Source of the DNA: Chlorobiota bacterium
Lineage (GTDB): Bacteria; Bacteroidota; Ignavibacteria; OLB7
Reading direction: 5' to 3'
Length of the DNA stretch: 64,000 bases
Assembly: GCA_016710285.1 (NCBI GenBank)
Contig: JADJXR010000001.1
Location: 2,170,001 to 2,234,000 of the forward strand
Shown: positions 34,314 through 43,451 of the stretch, piece by piece
Numbering within the stretch: position 1 is the first letter of the stretch
Layout of the letters: each line of letters begins with the position of its first letter
Notes under the pieces: model-generated
What the model was told of the DNA's origin: nothing
Database searches by the model: none
Seen by the model: only the letters and a program-made list of their open reading frames with translations
Program-made: the position numbers and the translations under genes

Positions 34314-34351
34314 CAAGCCCTGCCCCGATCACAGAATCGGAGCAGGGCTTG
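34314..34351. terminator. Hairpin terminator between convergent genes
   Basis: CAAGCCCTGCTCCGAT-type stem: CAAGCCCTGC-CCCGAT, loop, ATCGG-AGCAGGGCTTG, about 15 bp, located 40 bp after the slyD stop and 47 bp after the minus-strand repeat-protein stop. T-runs are weak on both sides. Confidence 0.6.
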
Positions 34352-34397
34352 TTGGTAGTTGCGATCCCCTTTTTCCACTCCCCGGCCAATTCCCCGA

Positions 34398-36929
34398 TTA
34401 CGGTTTCATCACCACAATCCCGAACGTTTGGTTCACCGATTGCGCCGCGCCGGTGTTGTTGTGGAACCGCACGGTAACGGTGTTGTTGGCCGACACCCAC
34501 CCGCTGAAGTGGACGTTCCCAATCGTCATTGCCGCGTCCGGTATCCCCAGCGTCACCGCGTCGCCGCTGCGTGCGCCGTTCACGGTTAGGGTAAGGTCGG
34601 CAAAACTTCCGGCAGGGGTGGCCACAAAATTCAGGGCTGCGGTGGTGGTGGCAATCTGCCGCCATTGCAGGCTTCCGGCGTTGTCGGTTTGCAGAATTCC
34701 GCTGCCAAGATCGGGGGTGACGTTGCTTGCGGCGGGGGGAAGCGCGGCGGGAAGTGTGTAGGTGATGTCCGCCGTTTGAGCTTGCGCCCGGAAGGCGGAG
34801 TAGTTCGCGCTGGAGTAATCAAGGTCGGTGTTTGGCTCGATGAACCGCACCCCACGCGCGGCGTTGTCGTCGTTGCCAATCCAGAGGTCGGTGTTGCCAA
34901 AGAAGGCAAGCCCGGCGAACGCGGTAAGATCGGTGCCAAGTGCGGCTGTGGTTCCGTTGAACCCAAAACTGTTCCCCCCAAGCCTAAGCTCTTGCCCGCC
35001 AGCAATGGCCGAAAAATTGCCGGTTATATCGTTGTTCAGGCCGCCGGCAATTACCGAGTAATGCCCAACCGCAGTGTCCTGGAAGCCGCCGCCGATTGCG
35101 GAAAAATCGCCAGCAGCAACGTTGCGCCGCCCGCCAGCAACAGTTGCGCCAAGCCCTGAAGCAACGTTTCCGCGCCCACCGCCAACGGTGGCTCCGTTGC
35201 CAGATGCGGTGTCGAAGAGGCCGCCGCCAACGGTGGCGTAGGTTGCTGAAGCAAGGTTCCCCCGGCCGCCCCCAATCACAGCGTAATCGGCGGTTACTCT
35301 GTTATCAACCCCGCCAGCAATCACGCTCAGATTACCAGTGATGGTATCGCGCAGGCCAACACCAATGAAGGAGCGCGTTCCATAAATGGCATTGAGTTCA
35401 CCAGAAATGATCCCCGATTGATTGGCCCACACGCCATTGTTTGCCCCGCCAACGATGACGGAAAGTTGGCCGGTTGCGGTGTCCTGGAAGCCGCCGCCGA
35501 TTGTGGAAAAATCGCCAGCAGCAACGTTGCGCCGCCCGCCAGCAACAGTTGCGCCAAGCCCTGAAGCAACGTTCCCGCGCCCACCGCCAACGGTGGCTCC
35601 GTTGCCAGATGCGGTGTCGAAGAGGCCGCCGCCAACGGTGGCGTAGGTTGCTGAAGCAAGGTTCCCCCGGCCGCCCCCAATCACAGCGTAATCGGCGGTT
35701 ACTCTGTTGCTAAATCCGCCAGCAATCACGCTCAGATTACCAGTGATGGTGTCGCTCAGGCCAACACCAATGAAGGAGCGCTCTCCATAAATGGCATTGA
35801 GTTCACCAGAAATGATCCCCGATTGATTGGCCCACACGCCATTGTTTGCCCCGCCAACGATGACGGAAAGTTGGCCGGTTGCGGTGTCCTGGTACCCGCC
35901 AGCAATTGCTGAGTAATCGCCAGCAGCAACGTTGCGCCGCCCGCCAGCAACGGTTGCGCTGAACCCGGAAGCAACGTTTCCGCGCCCGCCGCCAACGGTG
36001 GCTCCGTTGCCAGATGCGGTGTCGCGGAAGCCGCCGCCAACGGTGGAGAAGATTGCCGAAGCAAGGTTCTCCTGGCCACCACCAATCGTGGAAGCGCCTC
36101 CGAAGGCTTTATTCGTTATGCCACCTCCAACAACGGCATAGTCTTGGCTGGCATGGTTGAACACGCCACCACCAACGGCTGCAAAACTTCCGGATGTGGT
36201 GTCGTTGCTTCCGCCATCAATCACACTCCAAGCCCCCGATGCCCGGTTGGCGACCCCACCACCAATCGCGGTTCCGATACCCGAGGCAATGTTGTCCAAC
36301 CCGCCATTCACCACGGCGTAATTCCCCGCCCCGCTGATGCTGTTGCTAAACCCGTTGGCCCCCCCGCCCCCGATTACCGCAGCAAAAAGCCCGCTGGCAA
36401 CGCTGTTGGTGTGGTGCCCGGCGATGATGTTTGGCGAAGTGCTGGTTGGTTCGAACCGCATCGCCCGCCCGCGCCCCGATGTTGGGCTTGCGGTGTATCC
36501 GGCTTCATCAACATGGATTTCAAAGGGTTGATTGTCGGTGGTCCCTAAAAAATGGGTTCCGGCGGTGGTTCCTCCGTTCCCCGAAAGTTTCCAGACAACG
36601 CCACCCAAGTTGAAATCGGTGACGATGGTGGTCCAGGCCGATGTTGGCGGCCCGACGTAATGCTGGAAAGAATTCAGATCCGTGTTGAAGATCAGCAGCC
36701 CGTTTGGGGGGGCTGGGATTGCGTCCCGTTGGGCGGTGGTCATCCGCGGAACAAGCAGCCCGGCGGTGGTGGAGGTCAGGTCCAGAATCGCCGCAGGGTC
36801 AGGCGAAAGTGTCCCAATCCCCATGTGGCCGTTGATGTCCACCATCGGCTGTTGTGCGGGTAGGAACGGGGCAATCCCCAAAAAAGCAAGCAGAATGGCG
36901 ATAAGCCGTGGCTTGGTAGCGTTGCGCAT
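34398..36929 (-). CDS. Secreted left-handed beta-roll repeat protein (YadA-head-like)
   Basis: 843 residues from ATG 36929. Signal peptide PRLIAILLAFLGIAPFLPAQ. A short N-terminal motif (NGHMGIGTLSPDPAAILDLT) and a domain with FNTDLNSFQHYVGPPTSAW precede about 480 residues of 14-16-residue repeats of the form SATVGGGRGNVASG (about 165-640). These are like the Hep_Hag/YadA head repeats that form trimeric beta-rolls. The C-terminal 200 residues are beta-rich (ADLTLTVNGARSGDAVTLGI) and end in GIVVMKP, not a T9SS domain or a YadA anchor. It may be an adhesin or fibre. The DNA has 405-bp internal duplications. Confidence 0.7.
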   Translation of the reverse strand: MRNATKPRLIAILLAFLGIAPFLPAQQPMVDINGHMGIGTLSPDPAAILDLTSTTAGLLVPRMTTAQRDAIPAPPNGLLIFNTDLNSFQHYVGPPTSAWTTIVTDFNLGGVVWKLSGNGGTTAGTHFLGTTDNQPFEIHVDEAGYTASPTSGRGRAMRFEPTSTSPNIIAGHHTNSVASGLFAAVIGGGGANGFSNSISGAGNYAVVNGGLDNIASGIGTAIGGGVANRASGAWSVIDGGSNDTTSGSFAAVGGGVFNHASQDYAVVGGGITNKAFGGASTIGGGQENLASAIFSTVGGGFRDTASGNGATVGGGRGNVASGFSATVAGGRRNVAAGDYSAIAGGYQDTATGQLSVIVGGANNGVWANQSGIISGELNAIYGERSFIGVGLSDTITGNLSVIAGGFSNRVTADYAVIGGGRGNLASATYATVGGGLFDTASGNGATVGGGRGNVASGLGATVAGGRRNVAAGDFSTIGGGFQDTATGQLSVIVGGANNGVWANQSGIISGELNAIYGTRSFIGVGLRDTITGNLSVIAGGVDNRVTADYAVIGGGRGNLASATYATVGGGLFDTASGNGATVGGGRGNVASGLGATVAGGRRNVAAGDFSAIGGGFQDTAVGHYSVIAGGLNNDITGNFSAIAGGQELRLGGNSFGFNGTTAALGTDLTAFAGLAFFGNTDLWIGNDDNAARGVRFIEPNTDLDYSSANYSAFRAQAQTADITYTLPAALPPAASNVTPDLGSGILQTDNAGSLQWRQIATTTAALNFVATPAGSFADLTLTVNGARSGDAVTLGIPDAAMTIGNVHFSGWVSANNTVTVRFHNNTGAAQSVNQTFGIVVMKP
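35076..36080. repeat. 405-bp (135-codon) tandem duplications inside the beta-roll gene
   Basis: The sequence from about 35076 to 35480 is repeated almost exactly at about 35481-35885, with only a few substitutions, and a third more diverged copy continues to about 36080. Markers such as GTGTCCTGG and GTTCACCAGAAATGATCCCC recur exactly 405 bp apart. The period is a multiple of three, so copy-number change would lengthen or shorten the protein in frame. Confidence 0.85.
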
Positions 36930-37271
36930 GGTTGTGATACTTGTGTGGTCAGTTATGTTCAATGGCTAAAGAACAATGGCACAGCCTTAAGGTATCCGCC
37001 ACCGATAACAGTTTTGAGTAAGAACGACAACAGTACAATTTGTTTGTGTGGAAGGATAGAAGGAAACGGGGGCGCAGCATCTATCCCAGCAGTTTTCTTG
37101 TTTCTGCGCAGCCCGCTGGGATTTCTGCTACGTGGTTCGTTTGGCATATGCTATCAACTACGGATGGGGCTATCTTGTTCCGGTGATTGGTATCAATGTT
37201 GGGGGAGTGTAACATCCCCCCCACTCCGGCGGTATTTCTTGGCCGGTGCACCGTTCAGAACATTATTTGCT
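36930..37271. other. 342-bp divergent intergenic region, relatively AT-rich
   Basis: It separates the beta-roll gene and the TonB receptor gene. Possible promoter elements for the receptor are TATCTTGT near 37171 and TATTTG at 37264-37269, right before its ATG. A small GGGGGA/TCCCCC hairpin lies near 37200-37219. No gene or known RNA family was recognised. Confidence 0.45.
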
Positions 37272-39686
37272 ATGCCTATTTCAACGATTCAAATGCTGCG
37301 GGTTTCCCTGCTGCTGTTCGCCCTTTTTCCCCTGCTGCTTTCGGCTCAAACTCCCAGGACCATTTCCGGTTCCGTAACCGAAGCGGGGAGTGGCGAGGCG
37401 ATTACCGGGGCCACCATCGCGCTGTTCCGTGAAGGGGATTCGGTCCGCCCGGCCCGTGGCGGGATTTCCAACCGATTCGGATTTTACTCCATCCCCAACG
37501 TCCCGCCCGGGCGATACCGGTTTACTGTGCGGAGCATTGGGTCCCAGCCGCGCAACCACTTGCTGGTGATCCCCGACGGCGGTCCGCCAAGCATCGGCAA
37601 CCAGCCCGATTCCAACCAAACCTGCCAGCTCAATCTGACCGCCGCCACCGCCACCGATCTCCGCATTGATATCTGCTTGCAGCCAAAAGATGTCAGCAGC
37701 CGCGAGATTGTTGTCACCGAACAACGGAACTCCGTTGGCGAGGCATCCATCGGCACGGTGACGCTGGACCCGGGGCTGTCGCAGCAGCTTCCATCGCTGG
37801 GGGGCGAGCCGGACATCATGCGGATGTTGCAACTGCTTCCCGGGATAAAATCGGGGAGTGAGATCAGCAGCGGGCTGTACGTTCGGGGCGGTTCGCCCGA
37901 TCAAAATTTGATTTTGTTGGATGGCGTTATCGTCTATAACCCCAGCCACCTTGGCGGCTTCCTTAGCACCTTCAACTCCGATGCCATTCGGAACCTGAAG
38001 GTGATAAAAGGGGGATTCCCGGCCGAGTATGGCGGGCGGCTTTCCAGCGTGATTGACTTGACGATGCGCGAGGGGACAAAGGAGAAAATCAGCGGCAGCG
38101 GCGGCGTCAGTTTGCTGAACTCACGCCTGACGGTGGAGGGGCCAATCGGTGAGGATATCACGTTCATGGTGTCGGGCCGCCGGTTCTACTGGGATGTGAT
38201 GCTGCTGGCGTTGCCAGATGCCGATGAGGTCCCGGGCTACTACTTCTACGACCTGAACGGCAAGATCAATTATCGGTTGTCGGAGAGCGACCACTTGTAC
38301 GTGAGCGGTTACTTCGGGAACGACGTGATTGGCAGCCCCCCAAGCGAGGAGGACATCTTCGACATCACGTGGGGGAACGCCACCGCAAACCTCCGTTGGG
38401 CGCATATCGTTTCGCCGACGTTCTTCACCAATTTCTCGGCGATCTACACCAACTATCAATTCTCCTCACTATTCGAAAACCGGAACACTGGGTCGGTACA
38501 ATCGGACGCGTTCAAATCGCTGAGCGGCGTGCGGGACCTGATGCTTCGCGCCGAAGGGCAGTGGTTTGCCACGGAAGATCACATCGTGAAAACCGGGGTC
38601 GAGGTGACGCAGCATCGTTTCCGCGCCGATGCCAGTGCCGAGCTTGGAGACTTCGCAAAAATTGACCGGAACCCCACCATCATCAACGCCCTTGATGCCG
38701 CATTCTACGCCCAGGATGAATGGAGCATCACCCCGCGGCTGAACGCGAACATCGGGGCGCGGCTGTACTACTTCAACAGCGGGGAGTATTTCCGGGTGGA
38801 GCCGCGTGCCTCGCTGGCATACGCATTGACCGAGCAGGTGACGGCCAAAGGGGCCTTCTCGATGGGGAATCAATTCCTCCATTTGATTTCCCGAAACGAC
38901 ATCACCCTTCCCACCGACATCTGGTTCCCCTCCACCGCATCAATCAAACCGGCCGAGGCGATGCAGATCAGCGCCGGGATTGAGTCAACGTTGTTCGATA
39001 AGGAGTATCTGCTGACGGTGGAGGGATACTACAAGAAGATGGAGAACCTGTTGGAATACCGCGACACAGCATCGTTCTCGCTGGACGTTCCGTTGGAAAG
39101 CTCGTTCACGGTTGGATCCGGAGAGGCGTACGGGGTGGAGGTGTTTTTGAACAAGCAGCTTGGGGCATTCACTGGATGGATTGGCTACACGCTGGCCTGG
39201 ACCAAACGGACCTTCCCGGAACTGAATCGTGGCCGCACGTTCTACCCCCGCCACGACCGCCGGCATGATGTTTCGGTGGTGCTAACGTACCGTTTGGGTG
39301 AGTCGTGGGAGCTTGGGGCAACATGGGTGTACGGCACCGGGCAAGCGGTGACAATGCCCACCGGGCAGTACGTGCTTCAGGAGGCAAGCAACCCCGGCAG
39401 CTATTCCTTCACCCAATCCGATTACAGCGAGCGGAACGGTTATCGCATCCCGGCATTCCACAAGCTGGATTTGAACTTCTCGCACAAATTCTCCTGGTTC
39501 AATTTGCCGTTCACGTTGTCGCTGAACGTCTATAACGCCTACAATCGGCGCAACGTTTTCTCCCAATACATTGACCGCAAGTATGACTACGACCCGGCAA
39601 CGGGGAAGGAGACGGTGAAGGTGGAAATCAAGCGGACGACCCTTTTCCCAATCATCCCAACGGTGGGGCTAAGTTTCAAGTTTTAA
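37272..39686 (+). CDS. TonB-dependent receptor with carboxypeptidase-regulatory-like N-terminus
   Basis: 804 residues from ATG 37272, chosen for its signal peptide (MLRVSLLLFALFPLLLSAQ). Residues about 30-145 form a CarboxypepD_reg-like domain (RTISGSVTEAGSGEAITGAT, PPGRYRFTVRSIGSQP). The plug (about 155-260) contains PDIMRMLQLLPGIKSGSEI, GLYVRGGSPDQNLILLDGV and VIKGGFPAEYGGRLSSVID. A long barrel ends IIPTVGLSFKF with the terminal aromatic. The extended open frame upstream has no signal. Paired with a DUF4249 lipoprotein three bases downstream, a standard FCB arrangement whose substrate is generally unknown (possibly peptide, glycan or metal complex). Confidence 0.9.
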   Translation: MPISTIQMLRVSLLLFALFPLLLSAQTPRTISGSVTEAGSGEAITGATIALFREGDSVRPARGGISNRFGFYSIPNVPPGRYRFTVRSIGSQPRNHLLVIPDGGPPSIGNQPDSNQTCQLNLTAATATDLRIDICLQPKDVSSREIVVTEQRNSVGEASIGTVTLDPGLSQQLPSLGGEPDIMRMLQLLPGIKSGSEISSGLYVRGGSPDQNLILLDGVIVYNPSHLGGFLSTFNSDAIRNLKVIKGGFPAEYGGRLSSVIDLTMREGTKEKISGSGGVSLLNSRLTVEGPIGEDITFMVSGRRFYWDVMLLALPDADEVPGYYFYDLNGKINYRLSESDHLYVSGYFGNDVIGSPPSEEDIFDITWGNATANLRWAHIVSPTFFTNFSAIYTNYQFSSLFENRNTGSVQSDAFKSLSGVRDLMLRAEGQWFATEDHIVKTGVEVTQHRFRADASAELGDFAKIDRNPTIINALDAAFYAQDEWSITPRLNANIGARLYYFNSGEYFRVEPRASLAYALTEQVTAKGAFSMGNQFLHLISRNDITLPTDIWFPSTASIKPAEAMQISAGIESTLFDKEYLLTVEGYYKKMENLLEYRDTASFSLDVPLESSFTVGSGEAYGVEVFLNKQLGAFTGWIGYTLAWTKRTFPELNRGRTFYPRHDRRHDVSVVLTYRLGESWELGATWVYGTGQAVTMPTGQYVLQEASNPGSYSFTQSDYSERNGYRIPAFHKLDLNFSHKFSWFNLPFTLSLNVYNAYNRRNVFSQYIDRKYDYDPATGKETVKVEIKRTTLFPIIPTVGLSFKF

Positions 39687-39689
39687 GCA

Positions 39690-40571
39690 ATGGAAATAAC
39701 ACCAAAACAAGCAATGGCTATGGGGCCGAAACATCAACGCGCCACGGTGCGGCAAATCGCGCTGCTGGCTTCCCTCCTGATTTTTGGCTTGGCCATAAGC
39801 GGGTGTGAAGTAGGGGTTGCGCCGGATGATGTTCCGTACGTGGAGCGGATGGTGGTGTATGGGGTCATCACCGCTGGCGAACCTGCCGACAGCATCCGCT
39901 TCACCCGCACGCTGCCGCTGAACGTCCCGTACGACCCCGCCGCTGCCGAGCTAACCGACGTTGTTGCAACGATTGAAGCCGGTGGGAACAGCTATCCACT
40001 GCGCCATATCGGGCACGGGTTCTACAATGCCGAGGGGCTAACCGTGGCCGCTGGCCAGCGGTACACGTTGCGCGCAACATGGAAAGGGCTGGCGGTGCAT
40101 GCCAGCACAACAACTCCGATTCCTCCGGTTGTGGATTCCCTTACGATGGTGAAGGGGGAGGTGTTTGAGCATGATTTTTCAACCTTCGCAATCTGGGCGT
40201 ACGTCCGCCCGGTTCAAGGATCGGCATACTCCATCACCTACAATCTTCGCGATACCGTCAACGACATCCATTATACTTCCCACTATGACTACGTGAACGA
40301 CGTTTGGCACTGGCGCGACACCACCGCCAGCGGCTATCTGATAGCGAAGACGTACGATAACTTCCTTTCCCCGGGGAACGATAACGTCTTCAAAGGAAGC
40401 GTTACAGCGGTGGCGTGGGACGAACCCTATTACGACTACTACCGCACCTACTATTACGGCAACGATGATGACCTGTTTGGAAGCAGCCAGCGAACCATCA
40501 ATTGGAACATTGAGGGGGATGGGATTGGCCTGTTTATCGGGCAATCACGGAAGGATGTTGTCTGGAAGTGA
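39690..40571 (+). CDS. DUF4249 lipoprotein, partner of the TonB receptor
   Basis: 293 residues. Lipoprotein signal with lipobox FGLAISGC (Cys about 37). The DUF4249 hallmarks are an early strand (ERMVVYGVITAGEPADSIRF), a PLRHIGHGFYNAEGLTVAAGQRY-like segment (split here between PLRHIGHGFY and AGQRYTLRA) and Tyr-rich later parts (EPYYDYYRTYYYGNDDD). It starts three bases after the TonB receptor stop and must be co-transcribed with it. It is thought to sit at the outer-membrane surface and hand substrate to the receptor, by analogy with SusD-like proteins; direct evidence for the family is lacking. Confidence 0.85.
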   Translation: MEITPKQAMAMGPKHQRATVRQIALLASLLIFGLAISGCEVGVAPDDVPYVERMVVYGVITAGEPADSIRFTRTLPLNVPYDPAAAELTDVVATIEAGGNSYPLRHIGHGFYNAEGLTVAAGQRYTLRATWKGLAVHASTTTPIPPVVDSLTMVKGEVFEHDFSTFAIWAYVRPVQGSAYSITYNLRDTVNDIHYTSHYDYVNDVWHWRDTTASGYLIAKTYDNFLSPGNDNVFKGSVTAVAWDEPYYDYYRTYYYGNDDDLFGSSQRTINWNIEGDGIGLFIGQSRKDVVWK

Positions 40572-40624
40572 GGTGAGGGAGCGGCGGCTGAACAATTTGC
40601 GCAATCACGGAAGCAACGGGAAGC

Positions 40625-41125
40625 ATGAAAGAACTTCGCACCGAAATTGAGATCAACGCTTCGCCAAATCAGGTCTGGGAAGTTCTCGCAGATTTTGGAA
40701 GCTACCCAACGTGGAACCCGTTTATCACGGAGGTTCGCGGAGTCCCGAAGGAGGGGGAGTGGCTGGTGATCCGTGCCGCGCTGAACCCACGCCGAACGGA
40801 GGTGTTCCGCCCGGTCGTGCTTCGATGCCAGCCGGGGCGCGAGCTGCGTTGGCGCGGCACACTTCCGGTTCCCGGGATGTTTGCTGGCGAGCATAGTTTT
40901 TTGCTGGAGCCGCTGCCGGGTGGCAAGTGCCGATTGATCCACCGTGAGGAGTTCACGGGGCTGCTGGTTCGGCTTGTGCTGTGGATGATTGGGGCCGACA
41001 CGCTGCGCGGATTTCACGCGATGAACAGGGCACTCCAACAGCGAAGCGAGGATCTTCACAAGAGCATTCAGGGGCGCGCCAAAAACAATGCGGAGGCAAC
41101 GTTGCCGTTGCCTCCGCAAGAATAG
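40625..41125 (+). CDS. SRPBCC/START-like domain protein
   Basis: 166 residues. N-terminal strand MKELRTEIEINASPNQVWEV and helix LADFGSYPTWNPFI, followed by ELRWRGTLPVPGMFAGEHSF and CRLIHREEFTGLLVRLVL, match the polyketide-cyclase-like SRPBCC family, which binds small hydrophobic ligands in a deep pocket. It is cytoplasmic. It lies 53 bp after the DUF4249 gene in the same direction and may be in the same transcript. The last 12 codons contain a terminator-like hairpin serving the opposite strand. No ligand can be named. Confidence 0.8.
   Translation: MKELRTEIEINASPNQVWEVLADFGSYPTWNPFITEVRGVPKEGEWLVIRAALNPRRTEVFRPVVLRCQPGRELRWRGTLPVPGMFAGEHSFLLEPLPGGKCRLIHREEFTGLLVRLVLWMIGADTLRGFHAMNRALQQRSEDLHKSIQGRAKNNAEATLPLPPQE
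41090..41117 (-). terminator. Minus-strand terminator embedded in the SRPBCC coding sequence
   Basis: Perfect 12-bp stem GCGGAGGCAACG / CGTTGCCTCCGC with loop TTGC. On the minus strand it is followed by ATTGTTTTTGG and lies 50 bp past the stop of the gene at 41167. It codes for residues near the C-terminus of the SRPBCC protein on the other strand. Confidence 0.65.
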
Positions 41126-41166
41126 CGAGTATCGTTTGTCCGCCCAGCCGGACGGCTCCGGCGATG

Positions 41167-43110
41167 TTACCGCACCACGTTCAGTGGGGTGGAAACGCTT
41201 TGGCCGTTTTGGCTAAGGACAATCCGGTAAGGGCCAGCTGGCACGCCGCTTAGGTCCAGCGTGCGTGAGTGTTGGCCGTTGTAGCCGTTTTCGGCATTGA
41301 CTGGGGCCATCACCACATCGCCCAATGAGTTGTAGAGTTTCAGCGAAACCTCACCGCCACCCACCAACGTGTAGTTGACCGTCAGCAGGCCGCTTGTTGG
41401 ATTCGGGAACGCGCTGTTAATGGCCATGCGGTTGGTGACTGCAAGGTGGTTATCCACCGCGCTTGGAATCTTCAGGAAGTTTGCCTCGGTCAGCATCGTG
41501 CGTTGGAAATATTGGAAGCATTCGCTTCCCGGGCCACGGTCGGAGCCATCGCTGATAAACGCGTACATCCCCGGGTCGCGCCGTGCTTGGAAGGTCATAA
41601 GATGCTCATAGTTGTCCCCAACTTTCCGCATCGCCTCGCCTGCTGATGGGTACTCGATGCTTGCGCTATCGGTGTTCCCGCCATCAATGTCGGCCCAATC
41701 TTGCAGCACGAAAGCATCGCCCCAGTTTGCCCCACCATCGGGCGAACCAACACCCCAGACGCGATAGTAAAGGAATCCATCTGCGCTGACGATATTCTCA
41801 CGAACCGAATCATCCACAACTTGGCCGCCTGCCATAAATGCGATGAAGACATGGCCATCTTCAGAGGTGGATATTGTTGGATAGGAGATGCCAGAGAACC
41901 CTGGTTGAGCCTTGATTCTTGGGATTGTGTAGACACCACGAAGATTTGCGAAGTCAGGTGCTGCCACCTGCTTGATACCATTCTCGCCCGCAGCCCAATG
42001 CCACACGCTCTCGAAGCGGTAAAGGTTATTTAGGCTTCCGGTAAACACCACGTGCGCTGTCTCGCCAACGTAGGCGATATCCATCTCATTCCCTGCGGTC
42101 AGGGTGTCCTCATCTCCTTCAAGATTGAACTGGGTGTTAATTCCACCGCCGAAAATCGCTACCGGATCGCTCCAAGAGTTCCCTCCATCGGTGCTTTCGC
42201 TAAAAACGATCCGGCCTTGGTTGGTGCCTTCGTTATCAACGATAAGATGGTACACCATCCCAATCTTGCCTCCGGCAGAAGAAGCCAACACGTAGCGTCC
42301 GCCGCTGGTGGCGCAAAGCACGCTGTCGTTAAAATCAACCCAGCTATCAACATCGGCACCGATGCTGGCAATGCTAAACTGAAGCGGCGCTGCTTGTTCG
42401 CCTGTGCGTGGGCTTAGCGAAGCAATGCAGACAGCCGTTGTCCCGCCATCTTTCGGGTTGAACTCAAATGCGGGCCAAATCACCCCTGCCCCGCCGTCGC
42501 CATCGCGGTTGCTGATGGTGCGGCGTGGGAATTTTGCGATGCGGTTGAAGGCGGTTTTTCCAGCCTCGGCAGCATACAGCAAGGTCCGCACCCCGGTGCC
42601 ATCGCTCACACCGCTTGTAAGATCGCCGTGGGTGATGACAAAAGGCTCACCATCGGCAGAGAGCTCGATGTACGGGAAGCCCAACCGCATCCCACCAATA
42701 TCAGGATTGGTGCTCCAGGTTGCCCCGCCATCGCTGGAGTAGGTGTAGCCAACGCGACGTGAAGAGGAAATAGCAACGGAGTCGAAGTTGTCCGTTGCCA
42801 GCATGTACACCGCATGAAGTTTCTGCGGATCCTTGGGATCAACAGCCAGCCAGTGCGGGCTCATGCCATTCGATTGGTAATCGTAGTAGCCCTGAAGGCC
42901 CGTGGCTTTTGCGCCGCCACGAAGGTTCAGCGGGGCACCCTGAACCGCCGCTTGAATCGGGCGGTTAGGGTTTGGTAGCGGTGTCGGATCGGAGATTTTC
43001 CAATCCTGGATGCGCTCCAACCGGTCGTTTGCCGGAGCGATCTGCTGGGCGGCCACCGGCGCGCCAGCAAGCAGCGCGGTGCAGGCTGCAAGGAATAGCG
43101 ATTGCTTCAT
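41167..43110 (-). CDS. T9SS-secreted sialidase-fold (BNR-repeat) protein
   Basis: 647 residues. Signal peptide LFLAACTALLAGAPVAAQ. The body is a six-bladed sialidase-like propeller with Asp-box (BNR) motifs: YTYSSDGGATWSTNPD (about 122), VFSESTDGGNSWSDP (about 310) and GVGSPDGGANWGDAFV (about 455). There is no clear catalytic Arg triad, so a binding or structural role is as likely as hydrolysis. The last 80 residues form a T9SS type A sorting domain (INSAFPNPTSGLLTVNYTL to VSTPLNVVR). GGGAG lies eight bases before the ATG. Promoter TTG-N21-TATCTTCG at 43296-43327 would give a leader of about 180 nt. Confidence 0.8.
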   Translation of the reverse strand: MKQSLFLAACTALLAGAPVAAQQIAPANDRLERIQDWKISDPTPLPNPNRPIQAAVQGAPLNLRGGAKATGLQGYYDYQSNGMSPHWLAVDPKDPQKLHAVYMLATDNFDSVAISSSRRVGYTYSSDGGATWSTNPDIGGMRLGFPYIELSADGEPFVITHGDLTSGVSDGTGVRTLLYAAEAGKTAFNRIAKFPRRTISNRDGDGGAGVIWPAFEFNPKDGGTTAVCIASLSPRTGEQAAPLQFSIASIGADVDSWVDFNDSVLCATSGGRYVLASSAGGKIGMVYHLIVDNEGTNQGRIVFSESTDGGNSWSDPVAIFGGGINTQFNLEGDEDTLTAGNEMDIAYVGETAHVVFTGSLNNLYRFESVWHWAAGENGIKQVAAPDFANLRGVYTIPRIKAQPGFSGISYPTISTSEDGHVFIAFMAGGQVVDDSVRENIVSADGFLYYRVWGVGSPDGGANWGDAFVLQDWADIDGGNTDSASIEYPSAGEAMRKVGDNYEHLMTFQARRDPGMYAFISDGSDRGPGSECFQYFQRTMLTEANFLKIPSAVDNHLAVTNRMAINSAFPNPTSGLLTVNYTLVGGGEVSLKLYNSLGDVVMAPVNAENGYNGQHSRTLDLSGVPAGPYRIVLSQNGQSVSTPLNVVR

Positions 43111-43451
43111 TAGAGTTGCTCCCTCTTTTGAATTATGGTTTTGGAACGAAGTTGTTGTTGTGCGTCACTTGGCTTGTTGCTGCCAATGGTGGCACTGTGC
43201 GCGGTGCGTTACGCCGCCCCAGGCCGTGTGTCTCTGGGTTGTTCGCGGAAGCTATTTCTGCGAATCCGATGAAGAAGGGTACTGCGAATGGAATCCGAAG
43301 ATAAGCCAGAGAAGATAACAGCGGCAACGGTATTTTGTTACTGAATCTTCCTATTCAGCAATTCCCGATAACCAAACGCCCAAACTTACAACGTAAATTC
43401 CCTGCCTGCTCCCGCGTTCACTCACATAAATCTCTAAGCGGAGTTCCCCGT
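43111..43451. other. 341-bp divergent intergenic region
   Basis: It holds the leftward promoter (43296-43327), a possible rightward box TATTTTGT at about 43331-43338 and GCGGAG ten bases before ATG 43452. A further minus-strand TAAGTTTG lies at 43381-43388. The leftward leader of about 180 nt is long but no known riboswitch motif was recognised in it. Confidence 0.5.
43296..43327 (-). promoter_or_regulatory. Promoter of the BNR-repeat gene
   Basis: Minus strand: TTG at 43327-43325, 21-base spacer, TATCTTCG at 43303-43296. Same -7 octamer as at 9975, 51009 and 53364. Confidence 0.5.
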
